A stretch of 64,000 nt of DNA from contig NZ_HF570108.1 of NCBI RefSeq assembly GCF_000297395.2, positions 1,210,276 through 1,274,275 on the forward strand, given 5' to 3'. How positions within the stretch are numbered: the first letter of the stretch is position 1; every line of letters begins with the position of its first letter. The stretch is from Micromonospora lupini str. Lupac 08 (GTDB taxonomy: Bacteria; Actinomycetota; Actinomycetes; Mycobacteriales; Micromonosporaceae). The notes beneath the pieces were generated by a model. The model ran no database searches and was not told where the DNA came from. It saw only the letters and a list, made by a program, of their open reading frames with translations. Positions 61,917 through 64,000 of the stretch are shown here, piece by piece. Position numbers and translations under genes: made by a program.

Positions 61917-62650
61917 CCGTCCTGGGATGTGCCGGTAGCTTCCCCGGCCCGGAGTCGCCGTGCTCCGCCTATCTCGTCGAGGCCGACGGCTTCCGCCTCC
62001 TGGTCGACTTCGGCTCGGGGTCGCTGTCCAGCCTCCAGCGGTACGTCGGGCTGCACGCCCCCGACGCCATCCTGCTGACCCACCTGCACTGTGACCACAT
62101 CCTCGACGCCGCGTCGTACGTGGTGGTCCGCCGGTACGCCCCGGACGGCCCCTACCCGCCGTTGCCGGTGTACGCGCCCTCCGGCGCCCCGGACCGGCTC
62201 AGCGCCGCCTACGGCGACGACGGCACGGTGGAGGACGTCTACCAGTTCTACGCGTTGCAGCCGGGCACCTTCCCGATCGGGCCGTTCACTGTCACCGTCG
62301 ACCGGGTCAACCACCCTGTCGAGACGTACGGCGTGCGGTTGGAGCACGGCGGTCGGTCGCTGTGCTACTCGTCGGACACGGCGCCCTGCGACGCGTTGCT
62401 GCGCCTGGCCCAGAACGCCGACGTGTTCCTGTGCGAGGCCAGCTACCTCGACGGCGCGGACAATCCTCCGGACCTGCACCTGACCGGCCGGGAGGCCGGC
62501 GAGACGGCGACCAAGGCGGTGGTGGGCCGGCTGCTGCTCACGCACCTGGTCGCGGCCTGGGGCAGCGAGGCGCACACGTTGGAGTCGGCCGCCGCCGCGT
62601 ACACCGGGCCGCTCGAGGTGGTCCGGGCCGGCGCCAGCTACGACATCTGA
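61907..62650 (+). CDS. Metallo-beta-lactamase-fold phosphodiesterase (Rv1339-like)
   Basis: 247 residues. The metal motif is LLTHLHCDH, followed by later ligands YSSDTAPCD and LTHLVAAW. The sequence resembles RNase Z-like phosphodiesterases; the M. tuberculosis homologue Rv1339 lies in the same neighbourhood and has been described as a cyclic-nucleotide phosphodiesterase. That assignment here rests on family likeness and synteny. The rhomboid and murI genes that stand between cysM and Rv1339 in mycobacteria are missing. A palindrome and a short leader ORF precede it. Confidence 0.88.
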   Translation: MRLTVLGCAGSFPGPESPCSAYLVEADGFRLLVDFGSGSLSSLQRYVGLHAPDAILLTHLHCDHILDAASYVVVRRYAPDGPYPPLPVYAPSGAPDRLSAAYGDDGTVEDVYQFYALQPGTFPIGPFTVTVDRVNHPVETYGVRLEHGGRSLCYSSDTAPCDALLRLAQNADVFLCEASYLDGADNPPDLHLTGREAGETATKAVVGRLLLTHLVAAWGSEAHTLESAAAAYTGPLEVVRAGASYDI

Positions 62651-62740
62651 CGCTCCTCGCGGCGGTGTTGTGCCGTACTGTTCGCCGGCCGGTCAGCGGC
62701 CGGTCGCCTGGCGCACCCGTGGCACCCGCACGGTGTGGGC

Positions 62741-63886
62741 ATGCGGATCGCCATCGTGACCGAGTCGTTCCCGCCCGACGTGAACGGCGTCGCGCACTCC
62801 GTGGTGCGCACGGCGGAGCACCTGCTGGCCCGGGGCCACGAGCCGGTCGTCATCGCGCCCGCCCCGCCGGGGGCGACGCGGCGGGACATCGAGGGGCTGC
62901 CGTACCCGGTGGTGCGCATCCCGAGCGTGCCGCTGCCCCGCTACCAGGGCTTCCGGCTGGGTGTGCCGACCACGACCCGGCTGGCGGGGGCGTTGCTGTC
63001 GGCGGCGCCCGACGTGGTGCACCTGGCCAGCCCGTTCATCCTCGGCGCCCGGGCGGCCACGCTCGCCAGCCGGTACGGGTTGCCCATGGTGGCGGTCTAC
63101 CAGACCGACGTCGCGGCCTACGCCCGGGCGTACCGGGTGAGTTGGGGTGAGGCGGCCGCGTGGCGGCGGCTTCGGGAGATCCACAATCTGGCGCAGCGGA
63201 CCCTCGCGCCGTCGACCCGGGCGGCTGCCGACCTGATCGCCAACGGGGTGCAGCGGATCTGGTTGTGGGGCCGGGGGGTCGACGCGGTCCGGTTCGATCC
63301 GGCCAAGCGGTGCCCGGACCTGCGGCGCCGGCTGGCCCCCGGCGGGGAGCTGCTGGTCGGCTACGTCGGCCGGCTGGCCCCGGAGAAGCGGGTGGAGCTG
63401 CTGGCGGCGACGTCCCGGCTGCCGGGTGTGCGGGTCGTGGTGGCCGGTGACGGTCCGGCCCGCCGCCAGCTGGCTCGGGCGCTGCCGGGTGTGCACTTCC
63501 TGGGGGTGCAGCACGGCGAGGACCTGGCCCGGCTCTACGCCAGCCTGGACGTCTTCGTGCACACCGGGCCGCACGAGACGTTCGGTCAGACCCTCCAGGA
63601 GGCGCTGGCCTCGGGGGTGCCGGTGGTCGCGCCGGCCAGCGGCGGGCCTGTCGACCTGGTCGACTCGGGAACGACAGGTCTGCTGGTCCCGCCGGCCGAC
63701 GGGGACGCCCTGGCCGCCGCGGTGGCCGCGCTGGCCGGGGACGCCGACCGGCGGCGGGCGTACGGGGTGGCCGCCCGGGCCGCCGTGCGCCGGCGCAGTT
63801 GGGCGGCCGTCGGCGACGAGCTGGTCGGGCACTACGCAGCGGTACGCGCCCAGGCCGCCACCGTCGGCCTGCCGGCCGCGTCGTGA
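62741..63886 (+). CDS. Glycosyltransferase family 4 (mannosyltransferase-like)
   Basis: 381 residues with GT-B fold. N-terminal MRIAIVTESFPPDVNGVAHS and the sugar-nucleotide half with GYVGRLAPEKRVELL and HTGPHETFGQTLQEALASGVPVVAP (the E-x7-E motif) are close to GDP-mannose-dependent alpha-mannosyltransferases such as MgtA/PimB of actinobacteria, which build cell-envelope glycolipids. The ATG at 62741 was chosen; a GTG two codons earlier is possible. Its stop overlaps the next gene as GTGA. Confidence 0.92.
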   Translation: MRIAIVTESFPPDVNGVAHSVVRTAEHLLARGHEPVVIAPAPPGATRRDIEGLPYPVVRIPSVPLPRYQGFRLGVPTTTRLAGALLSAAPDVVHLASPFILGARAATLASRYGLPMVAVYQTDVAAYARAYRVSWGEAAAWRRLREIHNLAQRTLAPSTRAAADLIANGVQRIWLWGRGVDAVRFDPAKRCPDLRRRLAPGGELLVGYVGRLAPEKRVELLAATSRLPGVRVVVAGDGPARRQLARALPGVHFLGVQHGEDLARLYASLDVFVHTGPHETFGQTLQEALASGVPVVAPASGGPVDLVDSGTTGLLVPPADGDALAAAVAALAGDADRRRAYGVAARAAVRRRSWAAVGDELVGHYAAVRAQAATVGLPAAS

Positions 63887-64000
63887 CGGGGACGGCCGGC
63901 GGGCTGCGGATCGTCCGGCTCGCGAACTTCGTGACCGCGCGCTCCGGTGGCCTGCGCACCGCGCTGCGGCACCTCGGCGAGGGCTACCGCGCGGCGGGGC
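63883..64000 (+). CDS. Second glycosyltransferase, 5' part only
   Basis: GTG overlapping the previous stop opens a frame that continues to the window end (39 residues seen). The start, LRIVRLANFVTARSGGLRTALRHLGEGYRAAG, has the form of the GT4 N-terminal strand and glycine loop. It is coupled to the preceding glycosyltransferase and the two probably act in one glycolipid pathway. Confidence 0.75.
   Translation, partial: MTGTAGGLRIVRLANFVTARSGGLRTALRHLGEGYRAAG

Overview
The window looks like chromosomal DNA of a high-GC actinomycete, most probably Micromonospora or a close relative in the Micromonosporaceae. Supporting signs are the very high GC content, frequent GTG starts, stop/start overlaps of the GTGA and ATGA type, several starts placed 6-7 nt after a TANNNT box (leaderless mRNAs), F420/PPOX-type enzymes, the clpS-DUF2017-mec-cysO-cysM block known from mycobacteria, and secreted cellulose- and pectin-degrading enzymes. 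The genus is an inference. No phage, IS, rRNA, tRNA or CRISPR array was recognised.

Layout. 1-11.8 kb: a large ATPase of the LuxR/LAL type without a HTH domain, a DrrAB-like drug exporter with a 27-bp perfect palindrome upstream, a GNAT acetyltransferase, aldo/keto reductases, an SDR with its divergent XRE regulator, a LysR regulator and a class A beta-lactamase-like protein. 11.9-24.2 kb: a Tat-exported metallo-hydrolase, DUF1697, then two similar modules in which a NarL-type two-component system lies divergent to an ABC transporter (MacB/FtsX-type at 13.5-18.7 kb; ABC-2 type at 20.5-24.2 kb), separated by a SOUL protein and small membrane proteins. 24.3-34.7 kb: two paralogous small proteins with a CRND/PCRLHRWG motif, peptidoglycan enzymes (M15 peptidase, DacB), PPOX, NmrA, serine hydrolase, pentapeptide repeat protein, aquaporin and a cysteine-free HesB-like protein. 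An inverted-repeat-bounded element lies at 27.3 kb.

34.7-50.9 kb: Beta family protein, sulfotransferase, cupin, GH15, pectate lyase, threonine synthase, a LigD-like protein whose ligase half has lost its key residues, an AKR, an amidase separated from its probable signal peptide, two tandem paralogues of unknown function, a GH12 cellulase with a CebR-like operator, an FAD monooxygenase and CtaD. 51-57 kb: MFS transporter, pncA, pncB and a LAL regulator, all on the minus strand. 57.2-64 kb: a frameshifted dynamin-like gene, clpS, DUF2017, mec, cysO, cysM, a metallo-beta-lactamase-fold phosphodiesterase and two GT4 glycosyltransferases (the second cut by the window end).

The most unusual feature is CysO. 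Its Gly-Gly, normally the C-terminus that carries the thiocarboxylate, is followed by a 42-residue Ala-rich tail made of a 30-bp tandem repeat. The JAMM protease gene mec is immediately upstream, so the protein may be a pro-form that needs processing. Similar 26-30-bp tandem repeats occur at two other gene 3' ends (34.7 and 36.8 kb).
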